From assembly GCA_051883735.1 (NCBI GenBank), contig JBJEUH010000095.1, positions 1 through 64,000 on the forward strand: a stretch of 64,000 nt of DNA, written 5' to 3'. This DNA comes from Ventricola sp051883735. Its GTDB lineage: Bacteria > Bacillota > Clostridia > Christensenellales > Aristaeellaceae. Made by a program: the position numbers and the translations under genes. Under the pieces are notes generated by a model that was given only the letters and a program-made list of their open reading frames with translations, did no database searches and had not been told where the DNA came from. This document shows, in pieces, positions 7,194 to 15,918 of this stretch (position 1 is its first letter; the number at the start of each line of letters is the position of its first letter).

Positions 7194-7253
7194 GTGACCG
7201 GAAAACAATCAAAGATCACGCGAACATCCTACCAGAGAAAGGGATTTTCGTCA

Positions 7254-8894
7254 ATGAACAATCGAGAAATCGTGGTGGACAATTTTGCAGGAGGCGGCGG
7301 CGCGTCCACAGGCATTGAAATCGCCATGGGCCGAAGCGTGGACATCGCCATCAACCACGATCCGGCGGCGATTGCCATGCACAGGGCCAACCACCCTGAT
7401 ACAAAGCACTACATCGAGGACGTAAGGGCCGTCGATCCGGTGGAGGCCTGCGCGGGCAGGCCGGTTGCGCTGGCGTGGTTTTCGCCGGACTGCAAGCACC
7501 ACAGCAAGGCGAAGGGCGGAAAGCCGGTGGACAAGAACATCCGCGGGCTTGCGTGGGTGGCGGTCAAGTGGGCGCAGGCGGTGCATCCGCGCGTCATCAT
7601 GCTGGAGAACGTCGAGGAGTTCATGGATTGGGGGCCGCTGACGGCGGACAACCGGCCTGACCCGGACAGGAAGGGCGAGACGTTCCGGGAGTTCGTGCAG
7701 GCGCTAGAGGGCTGCGGATACTTTGTGGACTACCGTCTGCTGCGCGCGTGCGACTACGGCGCGCCGACGATCCGCAAGCGGTTTTTCCTGATCGCACGCT
7801 GCGACGGCAGGCCCATCGTCTGGCCGGAGCCGACGCACGCGGAGCCGGGGACGCTCGAGGTGATGGCCGGGCTCAAGCAGCCGTGGATTCCGGTGGCAGA
7901 CGTGCTGGATTTCAGCCTGCCGTGCCCGAGCATCTTCGCTTCAAGCGAGGAAATCTATGCGCAGTACGGCATCCGCGCCGTTCGCCCGCTGAGTGACAAT
8001 ACCCTGCGAAGGATCGCGCGCGGCGTGATGAAATTCGTGGTCAACAACCCGCATCCGTTCATCGTGCAGGTCAATCACGGCGGAGAAGGATTTCGCGGGC
8101 AGGAGATCAGCGACCCGCTAGACACGATTACGGCGAAGCACGGAACCGGCGTGGTGACGCCTGTACTGGTGCGAAACAACGAGAACGCCGCCGGAAGCGA
8201 CGCGCGCGATCCGATCGGAACGATCACAACCGGCGGACACCACATGCTGATCTCGCCGAGCCTGATCCAGTACCACGACGAGCAGGGCGGAGACGGCGTG
8301 CGCGGGCAGCACATTTCCGAGCCGATCCGCACGGTGGACGCATCCAACCGATACGGTCTGGTGTCCACGTTCATCTCCAAATACTACGGCGGCGTGACCG
8401 GAAGCAGCGCGGAGGAGCCTCTGCACACGGTGACCGCCATCGACCACAACGCAGTGTGCGCGGCCTATGTCACGCAGTTCAACAACAACTGCGACGGGCA
8501 GAGCGTGGACAGGCCTCTGAACACCGTCACCGCCGGCATAGGCCACTTCGGCGAGGTGAAGGCGTTCCTCATCAAATACTACGGCAACGGTGACAACGCC
8601 GTCTCCTGCGACCGACCCGCGCCGACCGTGACGGCGAAGGACCGGATGGGCCTGGTCACGATCCACGGTGAGGATTACCAGATCGTGGACATCGGCCTTC
8701 GGATGCTTACGCCGCGCGAGCTATTTGACGCGCAGGGCTTCCCGCACGACTACATCATCGACGTGGACGCGGACGGCATGGAATACCCGAAATCGGAGCA
8801 GGTGGCCCGCTGCGGAAACGCAGTCTGCCCGCCGATTCCGACGGCGCTGGTGCGGGCAAACCTGCCGGAGCTGTGCGAAAGGAAGATTGCATGA
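7254..8894 (+). CDS. DNA (cytosine-5) methyltransferase with repeated target region
   Basis: The N-terminal Rossmann part has motif I (DNFAGGGGASTG, residues 7-18), the catalytic-loop region WFSPDCKHHS with Cys near residue 78, the ENV motif (MLENVEEF near 117) and a RKRFFLIA motif near 178. The C-terminal part has FDAQGFP and QVARCGNAV (motifs IX-X). Between them, residues 266-470 carry six repeats of about 30-40 residues with the pattern F-I-x-x-Y, D-x-P-L-x-T-V-T-A, G-L-V. In this class the region between motifs VIII and IX is the target-recognition domain. Start at ATG 7254 (AGAAAGGG upstream). It transfers methyl from SAM to cytosine in phage or host DNA. Confidence 0.88.
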   Translation: MNNREIVVDNFAGGGGASTGIEIAMGRSVDIAINHDPAAIAMHRANHPDTKHYIEDVRAVDPVEACAGRPVALAWFSPDCKHHSKAKGGKPVDKNIRGLAWVAVKWAQAVHPRVIMLENVEEFMDWGPLTADNRPDPDRKGETFREFVQALEGCGYFVDYRLLRACDYGAPTIRKRFFLIARCDGRPIVWPEPTHAEPGTLEVMAGLKQPWIPVADVLDFSLPCPSIFASSEEIYAQYGIRAVRPLSDNTLRRIARGVMKFVVNNPHPFIVQVNHGGEGFRGQEISDPLDTITAKHGTGVVTPVLVRNNENAAGSDARDPIGTITTGGHHMLISPSLIQYHDEQGGDGVRGQHISEPIRTVDASNRYGLVSTFISKYYGGVTGSSAEEPLHTVTAIDHNAVCAAYVTQFNNNCDGQSVDRPLNTVTAGIGHFGEVKAFLIKYYGNGDNAVSCDRPAPTVTAKDRMGLVTIHGEDYQIVDIGLRMLTPRELFDAQGFPHDYIIDVDADGMEYPKSEQVARCGNAVCPPIPTALVRANLPELCERKIA

Positions 8895-9859
8895 AGAAGA
8901 CCAAGATCGACTGGGCAGACAGCACCTGGAACCCAGTTACCGGCTGTCTGCACGGGTGCGAATACTGCTATGCACGAAGGATTGCGGAGCGGTTCAGCGG
9001 ATTCGCACCTGAAGAAAACGGAAACTGGAATACCATACAGTACACAATAGGAGGACCGCGCCTTGCCGTTTTGAATGGATTGCAGGCGCGGAAACAGAAA
9101 GACGGAAAGTTTGTTCCGGCATTTTATCCGTTTGGATTCCGACCGACGTTCCACCGCTATAAGCTGGATGAGCCGCAGCGCTGGAAAAAGCCGCGCACGA
9201 TCTTCGTGTGCAGCATGGCTGACCTGTTCGGCGATTGGGTGCCGGATGAATGGATTGAAGAAGTCTTTGAGGCGTGCAAGGCTGCGCCGCAGCACCGATA
9301 TCTGTTTCTGACGAAGAATCCGGGAAGATTCTGCGACTTGCACAGAAAAGGCTTGCTGATCGAAAAGGAAAACTTCTGGTATGGAGCGACGTTTGATCAC
9401 TCCAACTGGCCCGGTCATGACGGTGCGCACAGAATTCCAGGAAGACCGATCACGTTTTCGTTCAACGGCAATCCAGTGCATGACGCGGGCGATTACTACT
9501 TCCCGATGTATCCGGAGAGAAACCGCTTTGTGAGTTTTGAACCGCTGCTTTATGACATCGGTGCGCATATCGGAAGCACCGGCGCGAGCTGGCACATCAT
9601 CGGTGCTGAGACTGGAAATCGAGCTGGGAAAGTCACAGCAATGCGCGAGTGGGTGGAACACATCGTCGAGTACAGCGACAAAAAACACATTCCTGTCTTT
9701 ATGAAGGAGAGCCTGCGCGAGCTGATGGGCGACGACTTCCGCCAGGAATTCCCATGGAAAAGCACAGAAGAAAGGGGCGATCACGATGAACATGCTGACG
9801 GATCAGCAGCGCAGGATGGTGGAGGAAAACCTTGCGCTCGTGACCTTCGTCATGAATGA
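8891..9859 (+). CDS. Gp37/Gp68 family protein (DUF5131), radical-SAM-like
   Basis: The start was set at ATG 8891 (overlapping the methyltransferase stop, AAAGGAAG upstream). Near the N-terminus three cysteines are spaced C-x3-C-x2-C at residues 19, 23 and 26, the pattern that binds a 4Fe-4S cluster in radical SAM enzymes. The WADSTWNPVTGC opening and RYLFLTKNPGR near 140 are typical of the phage Gp37/Gp68 (DUF5131) family. Its reaction is not known. The last 25 codons overlap the sigma-like gene. Position beside two methyltransferases suggests a DNA or RNA modification role. Confidence 0.8.
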   Translation: MKKTKIDWADSTWNPVTGCLHGCEYCYARRIAERFSGFAPEENGNWNTIQYTIGGPRLAVLNGLQARKQKDGKFVPAFYPFGFRPTFHRYKLDEPQRWKKPRTIFVCSMADLFGDWVPDEWIEEVFEACKAAPQHRYLFLTKNPGRFCDLHRKGLLIEKENFWYGATFDHSNWPGHDGAHRIPGRPITFSFNGNPVHDAGDYYFPMYPERNRFVSFEPLLYDIGAHIGSTGASWHIIGAETGNRAGKVTAMREWVEHIVEYSDKKHIPVFMKESLRELMGDDFRQEFPWKSTEERGDHDEHADGSAAQDGGGKPCARDLRHE

Positions 9860-10346
9860 GCACATCCAGTACATCAGGCGGGATGAATGGGATGACGTGT
9901 TCCAGGAGGGAGCAATCGGCCTGTGCAGGGCGGCTGCGCTGTATAGACCTGAGCAGGGCGTGAAGTTCGCGACGTTCGCCGTGCCGTGCATCGTCAATGC
10001 GATTTACGCGTATCTGCGGAAGAAAACCAGCAAGAAGATGCGGTTTTACATGGAGGCGCTCAGGCTGGAGGATTTTTCCGGCATGGAGCACAACGAGAAG
10101 CTGCGCATTGGCGGCACGCTTTATTCCAAGCACAACGTCGAGAGAGAGTTTGCCTGCATCGACCTGATGGATTTTATCCGAAACGATCTGAGCACGCGGG
10201 ATAAGGAAATCGTGTTCATGCTGCTGGACGGAAAGCGTCAGAACGACATCGCGGAACGGTTCGGCATCTCGCAGCCTGGCGTCAGCCGTATCATCAGTCG
10301 GATCAAGCAGCGCATCAACCTGCACCGGATTGGCGCGGCATCGTGA
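9786..10346 (+). CDS. Sigma-70-like phage transcription factor
   Basis: The 186-residue protein has a region 2 segment (DDVFQEGAIGLCRAAALYRPEQGVKFATFA, residues 37-66, the classic core-binding and -10 recognition helix) and a region 4 helix-turn-helix (RQNDIAERFGISQPGVSRIISRIKQ, near 155-179) without region 1. That is the layout of SigF/SigB-type sigma factors of Bacillota. ATG 9786 follows GAAAGGGG. It overlaps the DUF5131 gene by 74 bases. It may redirect host RNA polymerase to phage promoters. Confidence 0.8.
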   Translation: MNMLTDQQRRMVEENLALVTFVMNEHIQYIRRDEWDDVFQEGAIGLCRAAALYRPEQGVKFATFAVPCIVNAIYAYLRKKTSKKMRFYMEALRLEDFSGMEHNEKLRIGGTLYSKHNVEREFACIDLMDFIRNDLSTRDKEIVFMLLDGKRQNDIAERFGISQPGVSRIISRIKQRINLHRIGAAS

Positions 10347-10353
10347 GGTGCGT

Positions 10354-10563
10354 ATGGTGACGCGGGATGAGCTGCTCGGAGCGATCCACAAAAAATGCAT
10401 GGACTGCTCCGGAAACAGCAGGCGAGAGGTTGAAAACTGCCTTGTGCCGGATTGCTTCCTGTATCCGTACCGTTCGGTGCACTCGATCAGGCGACTGGAG
10501 CAGCAGAGGGACAAACAGAAGGAGGAGCCGCAGCAGACGAGCCTCCTGAAGGTTTTGGAGTGA
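10354..10563 (+). CDS. Small zinc-ribbon phage protein
   Basis: The start at ATG 10354 was chosen because GAGGTG lies 5 nt upstream. Residues 13-30 carry C-x2-C ... C-x5-C (KKCMDCSGNSRREVENC, then DC), a small zinc-binding or knuckle motif found in many Firmicutes phage proteins. The C-terminus is a charged helix. Function unknown; a nucleic acid binding role is typical of zinc ribbons but is not shown here. It sits 2 nt before the helicase-methyltransferase gene. Confidence 0.65.
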   Translation: MVTRDELLGAIHKKCMDCSGNSRREVENCLVPDCFLYPYRSVHSIRRLEQQRDKQKEEPQQTSLLKVLE

Positions 10564-10565
10564 AT

Positions 10566-13085
10566 ATGAAATACGAGGATTTTTTGAAGAACAAGGTCAT
10601 CGTCGCGCCGGAGAGCGGCTTTGTCCTCTCCACGGATCAGCTCAATCCCGCGCTCAAGCCCCATCAGGCGGACGCGGTGGCGTGGGCGCTTCGAGGCGGC
10701 AGGCGCGCGCTGTTTGAATCCTTCGGCATGGGAAAGACCGTGCAGGAGATCGAGTTCTGCCATCAGGTGGTCGCGCATGAGCGAGAGAACGGCCATGCGG
10801 ACGCCCGGGCGCTCATCGTGCTGCCTCTGGGCGTGAGGCAGGAGTTCGCCCGGGACGCGGTGAGTGTCCTCGGCTATTCCGCGCCGGCGTATGTGCGCAC
10901 GATGGCGGAGGCGGATGCGGACGGCGGCGAGATCGTCATGACCAATTATGAGCGCGTGCGCGACGGGGACATCGACCCGAAGCTCTTCTGCGCGGTGTGC
11001 CTGGACGAGGCCAGCGTGCTGCGCAGCTTCGGCAGCAAGACGTACCAGACGTTCCTTGCCAAGTTCCGGGGCGTGCGCTACAAGCTGGTCTGCACGGCCA
11101 CGCCCAGCCCAAACCGATACAAGGAGCTGATCCACTACGCGGGCTTTCTTGAGGTCATGGACACTGGCCAGGCGCTCACACGCTTCTTTCAGCGCGACAG
11201 CACCAAGGCCAACCACCTGACGCTCTACCCGCACAAGGAGCAGGAATTCTGGCTTTGGGTGGCCTCCTGGGCGCTGCTTCTGAGCAAGCCCAGCGACCTT
11301 GGATACAGCGACGAGGGCTACGACCTGCCGCCGCTCACCGTCCGCTGGCACGAGATCCCAGTGGATCATGCCAGCGCCGGGACGGACAAGCACGGTCAGG
11401 TCAAGCTGATCCGCGACGCGAGCCTGTCCATTCAGGACGAGGCGCGGGAGAAGCGCGAGAGCCTTTCCGCCAGGGTCGGCAAGATGGTGGAGATCGTGGA
11501 GGCGTCACCGGAGGATCATTTCATCCTCTGGCACGACCGGGAGGACGAGCGGCACGCGATCCGGCAGGCGATCCCGGAGGCCGTGGAGGTCTACGGCACG
11601 CAGGACTATGACGAGCGCGAGCGCCGGGTGATCGACTTCTCGGATGGGCGCATCCGGCTGCTGGCAACGAAGAAGGAGATCAGCGGACAGGGCTGCAACT
11701 TCCAGCGGCACTGTCACCGGGCGATCTTCCTTGGCATCGACTACAAGTTCAACGATTTCATTCAGGCGATCCACCGCATCTACCGGTTTTTGCAGACGGA
11801 GCAGGTGATCATCGACATCATCTACACGGAGAGCGAGGCGCAGATCAAGGAGGCCCTGCTTAAAAAGTGGGCGCAGCACGACGAGCTTCAGCGCCAAATG
11901 GTCGCCATCGTCAAGAAGTACGGACTTCACAGCGACAGGATCGCGGAAAGGATGCAGCGCAGCATGGGCGTTGAGAGACTGGAGGTCTGCGGCGAGCGCT
12001 TCAAGGCGATTCGCGCGGACTGCGTGGAGGAGACGGGACGGATGCAGGAAAACAGCGTTGACCTGATCGTCACCAGCATCCCGTTTTCCAACCACTACGA
12101 ATACACGCCGAGCTACAACGATTTCGGCCACAACGAGGACACGGAGAAATTCTTTATGCAGATGGACTACCTCAGCCCGAACCTGCTGCGCATCCTGCGC
12201 CCTGGCCGGGTGTTCGCCTGCCACGTTAAGGATCGCGTGCTCTTTGGCAACGCGACCGGCACCGGCATGCCGACGATGGAGCCGTTCCACGCGATGTGCA
12301 CCCAGCACTACATGCGCCACGGCTTCCAGTATTTCGGCATGATCACCGTCGTCACCGACGTCGTGCGCGAGAACAACCAGACGTACCGGCTGGGCTGGAC
12401 GGAGCAGTGCAAGGACGGGACGAAGATGGGCGTCGGCTGCCCGGAGTACATCCTGCTCTTCCGCAAACTGCCAACGGACACGAGCCGCGCGTATGCGGAC
12501 GTGCCGGTCACCAAGAGCAAGGCGGAATACACCCGCGCGCAATGGCAGATCGACGCGCACGGCTACTGGCGCTCCAGCGGCAACCGGCTAGTGGGCAAGG
12601 CGGAGCTGGCCAGCGCGCCGGTGGATAGACTGCAAACCCTGTACCGCCAGTTCAGCCGAGAGACGGTATACAGCTACGAGGACCATGTGAAGCTGGCGCT
12701 CAAACTCGATGCGGACGGCAGACTGCCGGCGACCTTCATGGTCGTGGGGCCTGGCTCCTGGACGGATCAGGTGTGGGACGACATCAACCGCATGCGCACG
12801 CTCAACACCACGCAAAGCCAGCGCCGCGCGCAGATGCACGTCTGCCCGCTGCAGCTGGACATTGTGGAGCGGCTGATCCGGCGCTACTCAAACGAGGGAG
12901 AGACGGTGTTTGACCCGTTTGCCGGGCTGTTCACGGTGCCGAAGGTGGCCGTGGACATGGGACGCTATGGCATGGGCACGGAGCTGAACGTCGATTACTT
13001 CCGCGACGGCGTGGGCTACATGCAGGCGGCGGATGCGCAGGCCGCCGCGCCGACGCTGTTTGACCTGATCGGGCAGGAGGCGTGA
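10566..13085 (+). CDS. SNF2-type helicase fused to a DNA methyltransferase
   Basis: This 839-residue protein combines an N-terminal SNF2/DEAD-like motor and a C-terminal N4/N6-type methyltransferase. The motor shows Walker A FGMGKT near residue 54, a DEAS box near 147 and an arginine-finger QAIHRIYR near 400. The methyltransferase has a TSIPFSNHYEY motif IV near 502 and DPFAG (motif I) near 781, the permuted beta order. A consensus proline of motif IV is replaced by Ile. Start at ATG 10566. Such fusions are common in Firmicutes phages and may modify DNA processively to resist host restriction. The target is unknown. Confidence 0.88.
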   Translation: MKYEDFLKNKVIVAPESGFVLSTDQLNPALKPHQADAVAWALRGGRRALFESFGMGKTVQEIEFCHQVVAHERENGHADARALIVLPLGVRQEFARDAVSVLGYSAPAYVRTMAEADADGGEIVMTNYERVRDGDIDPKLFCAVCLDEASVLRSFGSKTYQTFLAKFRGVRYKLVCTATPSPNRYKELIHYAGFLEVMDTGQALTRFFQRDSTKANHLTLYPHKEQEFWLWVASWALLLSKPSDLGYSDEGYDLPPLTVRWHEIPVDHASAGTDKHGQVKLIRDASLSIQDEAREKRESLSARVGKMVEIVEASPEDHFILWHDREDERHAIRQAIPEAVEVYGTQDYDERERRVIDFSDGRIRLLATKKEISGQGCNFQRHCHRAIFLGIDYKFNDFIQAIHRIYRFLQTEQVIIDIIYTESEAQIKEALLKKWAQHDELQRQMVAIVKKYGLHSDRIAERMQRSMGVERLEVCGERFKAIRADCVEETGRMQENSVDLIVTSIPFSNHYEYTPSYNDFGHNEDTEKFFMQMDYLSPNLLRILRPGRVFACHVKDRVLFGNATGTGMPTMEPFHAMCTQHYMRHGFQYFGMITVVTDVVRENNQTYRLGWTEQCKDGTKMGVGCPEYILLFRKLPTDTSRAYADVPVTKSKAEYTRAQWQIDAHGYWRSSGNRLVGKAELASAPVDRLQTLYRQFSRETVYSYEDHVKLALKLDADGRLPATFMVVGPGSWTDQVWDDINRMRTLNTTQSQRRAQMHVCPLQLDIVERLIRRYSNEGETVFDPFAGLFTVPKVAVDMGRYGMGTELNVDYFRDGVGYMQAADAQAAAPTLFDLIGQEA

Positions 13086-13087
13086 GG

Positions 13088-13288
13088 ATGCTGGAGCTAA
13101 AGCCGTGCCCATTCTGCGGAGGGGCAGCAACGATCATGGTTAGCCCAACGACGTTGAATACGCGGGCTGGGTGCCCGAAATGCAACGTGACCATGAAGAA
13201 GTCCTTCAAGGGGAACCGGAGAATCAAAGAGATCCTCGAAGAACTGATCACTGAGGAGTGGAACAGGAGGGCAAACGATGAGCATTAA
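13088..13288 (+). CDS. Lar-like restriction alleviation protein
   Basis: The start was set at ATG 13088: AGGAGG (13075-13080) is 7 nt upstream, while the GTG at 13082 is only 1 nt away. The opening LELKPCPFCGG motif and the second pair CPKC form a zinc ribbon typical of the Lar restriction-alleviation family. Lar of the Rac prophage modulates EcoKI restriction, but short phage members are assigned by motif only. It overlaps the ASCH gene by 11 bases. Confidence 0.75.
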   Translation: MLELKPCPFCGGAATIMVSPTTLNTRAGCPKCNVTMKKSFKGNRRIKEILEELITEEWNRRANDEH

Positions 13289-13997
13289 GCCGATCCTGTT
13301 CAACACCGAAATGGTGAAAGCAATCATCGAAGGCCGGAAGACGCAGACGAGAAGAGTTGTCCGATGCAATGACGGCACATGCGATTTGACTTTGTATAGC
13401 GACGTTGCTGCACGTCGTTTCATTGAAGACAGCAATGCAGTAAGAAAACTTGGTATTGATGTCGGCGACATCCTGTGGGTTCGGGAGACGTGGACATGGT
13501 TTCCTGCTGTGGAATGCGCAACGCCCTGCATTGGCCCATGTAAACGCTATAGAGACGAGTATGGATGCTTTGTTTACAAAGCAGGAAACCCGAACCAGAA
13601 CTTCACATGGAAACCATCCATCCACATGCCGCGCGAGGCGGCGAGAATCTTCCTGCGCGTGAAGGATGTGCGCGTGGAGCGGTTGCAGGACATCACAGAA
13701 GATGATGTTTGCGCCGAGGGTGCAGAGCCGATCATTAGATGCAACCGTCAGCACCCAGTATATGACCGGAATGGTGTACCTGGAGATATGTGCTGGAACA
13801 CCAATAGTGCTTGTAAAGACTGTCCTGAGTTCAAATCTTATGCCGAGCTGTTCGGAGAAGATGTATGGAACGAAACTATCAAAAAATCTGATATGGACAA
13901 GTATGGATGGTCTGCAAATCCGTGGGTCTGGGTGATCGAATTCGAGCGGTGTGAGAAGCCGACCGACGAGGAGCGCGCGGCTGCGAAAGGGGAGTAA
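13278..13997 (+). CDS. ASCH-like phage protein
   Basis: The N-terminus has the pattern MVKAIIEGRKTQTRRVV (residues 12-28), typical of ASCH-fold phage proteins, with a DILWVRETWTWFP strand near 73 and a WKPSIHMPREAARIFLRV strand near 113. ASCH domains (ASC-1 homology) bind RNA or modified nucleic acid. A second half (residues 150-200) contains several Cys and His residues. The 239-residue protein starts at ATG 13278 with AGGAGG at 13265-13270. Function in the phage unknown. Confidence 0.7.
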   Translation: MSIKPILFNTEMVKAIIEGRKTQTRRVVRCNDGTCDLTLYSDVAARRFIEDSNAVRKLGIDVGDILWVRETWTWFPAVECATPCIGPCKRYRDEYGCFVYKAGNPNQNFTWKPSIHMPREAARIFLRVKDVRVERLQDITEDDVCAEGAEPIIRCNRQHPVYDRNGVPGDMCWNTNSACKDCPEFKSYAELFGEDVWNETIKKSDMDKYGWSANPWVWVIEFERCEKPTDEERAAAKGE

Positions 13998-14000
13998 CAC

Positions 14001-14174
14001 ATGATGAAATGGATTAAGCGTCTGTTTTGCCGCCATGAATGGATAGTTTGCCGGAAGGTCAATCTGCATGGATTCTCCTGCATCTCCGGCGTGCAGATAT
14101 ATAAGCGATGCACGAAGTGCGGAAAGGTGAAAAAGCACATCTTTGTCGAGTATGAAGGGATGGGTTACAAGTGA
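14001..14174 (+). CDS. Short zinc-finger-like protein (57 aa)
   Basis: Start ATG 14001 with AAGGGGAG upstream; stop TGA 14172-14174. The product has a basic N-terminal helix (KWIKRLFCRHEW) and a C-x2-C pair near residue 37 (RCTKCGK), as in small phage zinc-finger proteins. The stop overlaps the GTG of the next gene. The frame is clean and has its own ribosome site. Confidence 0.6.
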   Translation: MMKWIKRLFCRHEWIVCRKVNLHGFSCISGVQIYKRCTKCGKVKKHIFVEYEGMGYK

Positions 14175-14389
14175 ATCAAAAAATCTGCGACCGCTGCGGT
14201 GCGTTTATCAGCGAACGAAGTCCCACGAATATAGTTCGCGTCATTGTGGGGAAGCGCCCGATGAAATTGATTTTCAGAAGTCGCACCGTGGCCCCTTGGC
14301 AAGAGTTTCAGCTCGATTTATGCGATTCCTGCCGGCAGGATTTCGAAAAGTGGCTTAAAGAGAAAGGGAAAAAACCATGTTCGAATTGA
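14171..14389 (+). CDS. Small zinc-ribbon phage protein (72 aa)
   Basis: GTG start at 14171 overlapping the previous TGA (GTGA), with GGGATGGG upstream. It opens QKICDRCGAF and ends with DLCDSCRQDFEKWLK, giving two C-x2-C pairs about 44 residues apart, which would form one zinc site in a beta-ribbon. Function unknown. It overlaps the next gene by 13 bases. Members of this small-protein cluster may be nucleic acid adaptors. Confidence 0.6.
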   Translation: MNQKICDRCGAFISERSPTNIVRVIVGKRPMKLIFRSRTVAPWQEFQLDLCDSCRQDFEKWLKEKGKKPCSN

Positions 14390-14583
14390 AGCCGTGCCCT
14401 TGCTGTGGGAAGGAAAGCCAGATCAAGATCGAGGATGGATGGAAGCACGGAAAGTGTGAACGTTGCGGCTTTGCTTGTTCCGTCCCCTATGGGAAAAGGA
14501 GGTCAACCACAGTGCAAGGAAACACGAAAGCGGACGACATGCCGAAAATGCGGCGAACAAATGGAGGAAAAACAAACCGATGA
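14377..14583 (+). CDS. Lar-like small zinc protein (68 aa)
   Basis: ATG 14377 with AAGGGA upstream. The sequence LKPCPCCGKE followed by GKCERCGFAC near residue 26 gives two C-x2-C pairs, matching Lar-like zinc ribbons. The C-terminal 30 residues are basic and low complexity. The stop TGA overlaps the next ATG. It may be a shorter paralogue of the gene at 13088. The assignment rests on zinc-ligand spacing only. Confidence 0.55.
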   Translation: MFELKPCPCCGKESQIKIEDGWKHGKCERCGFACSVPYGKRRSTTVQGNTKADDMPKMRRTNGGKTNR

Positions 14584-14816
14584 AACCTAGATTGTATACG
14601 CAGCAGAGGATGGATGAAAACGTCGTTCCGCTTCCTGAGAAAACCGAGCAGTTTCATTCCTTCAAGGAGATGTTCGAGAGCAGCGAGGTTTCTGACCAGT
14701 GGAAGCTGAACTGGATCGGACAGGTGAGCAGATTTATGACGCTGAACTCAATCACAAAAGCGGACCTGCATGCGGCGCTCAAGTGGCTGTTTGAGCAAGA
14801 ATATGTGTACGAATAG
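14580..14816 (+). CDS. Hypothetical phage protein (78 aa)
   Basis: The start was taken at ATG 14580, which overlaps the preceding stop (ATGA) and follows GGAGG at 14563-14567; a longer frame back to 14463 has no ribosome site and runs through the upstream gene. Predicted alpha-helical, with SFKEMFESSEVSDQW near residue 25 and ADLHAALKWLFEQEYVYE at the end. No family is recognised. Confidence 0.55.
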   Translation: MKPRLYTQQRMDENVVPLPEKTEQFHSFKEMFESSEVSDQWKLNWIGQVSRFMTLNSITKADLHAALKWLFEQEYVYE

Positions 14817-14827
14817 GAGGTCAAGCG

Positions 14828-15064
14828 ATGGAAATTCAGTGGATCAGCGTGAAGGACAGGATGCCGCCACAATACGTCCCTGTCCTCGTACATGTCAGGC
14901 ATACGGAGAAATGGGGAAGGAGCCTGTCGAATCAAGATGCGTGGCATGTGGTCTCGGAGGATATCTGGCTGGGCGACAAGTGGAGCAACAATGCAGATGA
15001 CGATATCCATGAGGTCACGCACTGGATGCACATGCCGGAGCCGCCGAAGGAGTTCCATCCATGA
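14828..15064 (+). CDS. DUF551 domain protein
   Basis: The product starts at ATG 14828 behind AGGAGGTC. It has the family's signature opening WISVKDRMPP and closing HWMHMPEPP, with a central VLVHVR strand and an aromatic DIWLGDKW segment. DUF551 proteins of phages are about 70-80 residues long and have no known function. It overlaps the radical SAM gene by 4 bases (ATGA), which suggests co-translation. Confidence 0.8.
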   Translation: MEIQWISVKDRMPPQYVPVLVHVRHTEKWGRSLSNQDAWHVVSEDIWLGDKWSNNADDDIHEVTHWMHMPEPPKEFHP

Positions 15065-15918
15065 GAATTGCCCGCGTATTTCCACGCCGAACATCCATGA
15101 CGCCGACGGATGATCTTGTATTTGTCGATGTCCAGCCGCCGCTGCTGACGCTTCCCGAAATCGACGAGGTACATGTGAGCGTGGCGTTCACATGGGACAT
15201 GAAAAAAGCCGAGCAGCTTGCCGAGGAATGGAGAGCCGTCGGCGTTCCGGTCAGGATGGGCGGCCCGGCGTTCAATCAGCCCGGCGGCGAGTTCATTCCC
15301 GGCCTGTATGTCAAGGAGGGCGCGACGATCACAAGCCGAGGCTGCCCGAATCATTGCTGGTTCTGCGCTGTGCCGAAACGTGAGCGTGGTCTGCGAGAGA
15401 TTCCGATTCACGACGGATGGAACATCCTCGACGACAATCTCCTCGCCTGCTCGGACGCGCACGTCGAAGCGGTGTTTCAGATGCTTGAGCGCCAGCCTCG
15501 CGCGGCGGAGTTTACCGGAGGCCTGGAAGCGAAGATTCTCAAACCATGGCACGCGAAACGCCTGAGGGAGATTCACGCGAACCGCATGTACTTCGCCTAT
15601 GATACGCCTGACGATTACGAGCCGCTTATTCAGGCCGGAAAGATCATGCGGCAGGAAGGGCATTCGCCGCTAGGTCATCGCATGTGCTGCTATGTGCTGA
15701 TCGGGTACAGGGGCGACACGTTTGAAAAGGCAGAGCGCCGGCTGATGGATACCATGAAGGCAGGATTCCTGCCGTATGCGATGCTGTACCGTGATGAGAA
15801 GGGCGAGCGCGATCCTGCTTGGATGCGATTCCAGCGGGAATGGCTGCGTCCCGCGATCACTGGGAGCAAGATGAAGGAGATATGGAATGAGCAAAACGAA
15901 CGAGGTCAGGCCGATTGA
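15061..15918 (+). CDS. Radical SAM protein of phage
   Basis: The C-x3-C-x2-C signature of radical SAM enzymes lies at residues 95, 99 and 102 (GCPNHCWFC), which coordinates a 4Fe-4S cluster to cleave S-adenosylmethionine. The 285-residue protein has an N-terminal beta-alpha domain before it and a helical end (MLYRDEKGERDPAWMRFQREW). The substrate is not visible. Phage radical SAM enzymes can act on nucleotide precursors or modified bases, and the position between DUF551 and MazG genes fits nucleotide chemistry. The stop overlaps the MazG start region by 32 bases. Confidence 0.8.
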   Translation: MRIARVFPRRTSMTPTDDLVFVDVQPPLLTLPEIDEVHVSVAFTWDMKKAEQLAEEWRAVGVPVRMGGPAFNQPGGEFIPGLYVKEGATITSRGCPNHCWFCAVPKRERGLREIPIHDGWNILDDNLLACSDAHVEAVFQMLERQPRAAEFTGGLEAKILKPWHAKRLREIHANRMYFAYDTPDDYEPLIQAGKIMRQEGHSPLGHRMCCYVLIGYRGDTFEKAERRLMDTMKAGFLPYAMLYRDEKGERDPAWMRFQREWLRPAITGSKMKEIWNEQNERGQAD

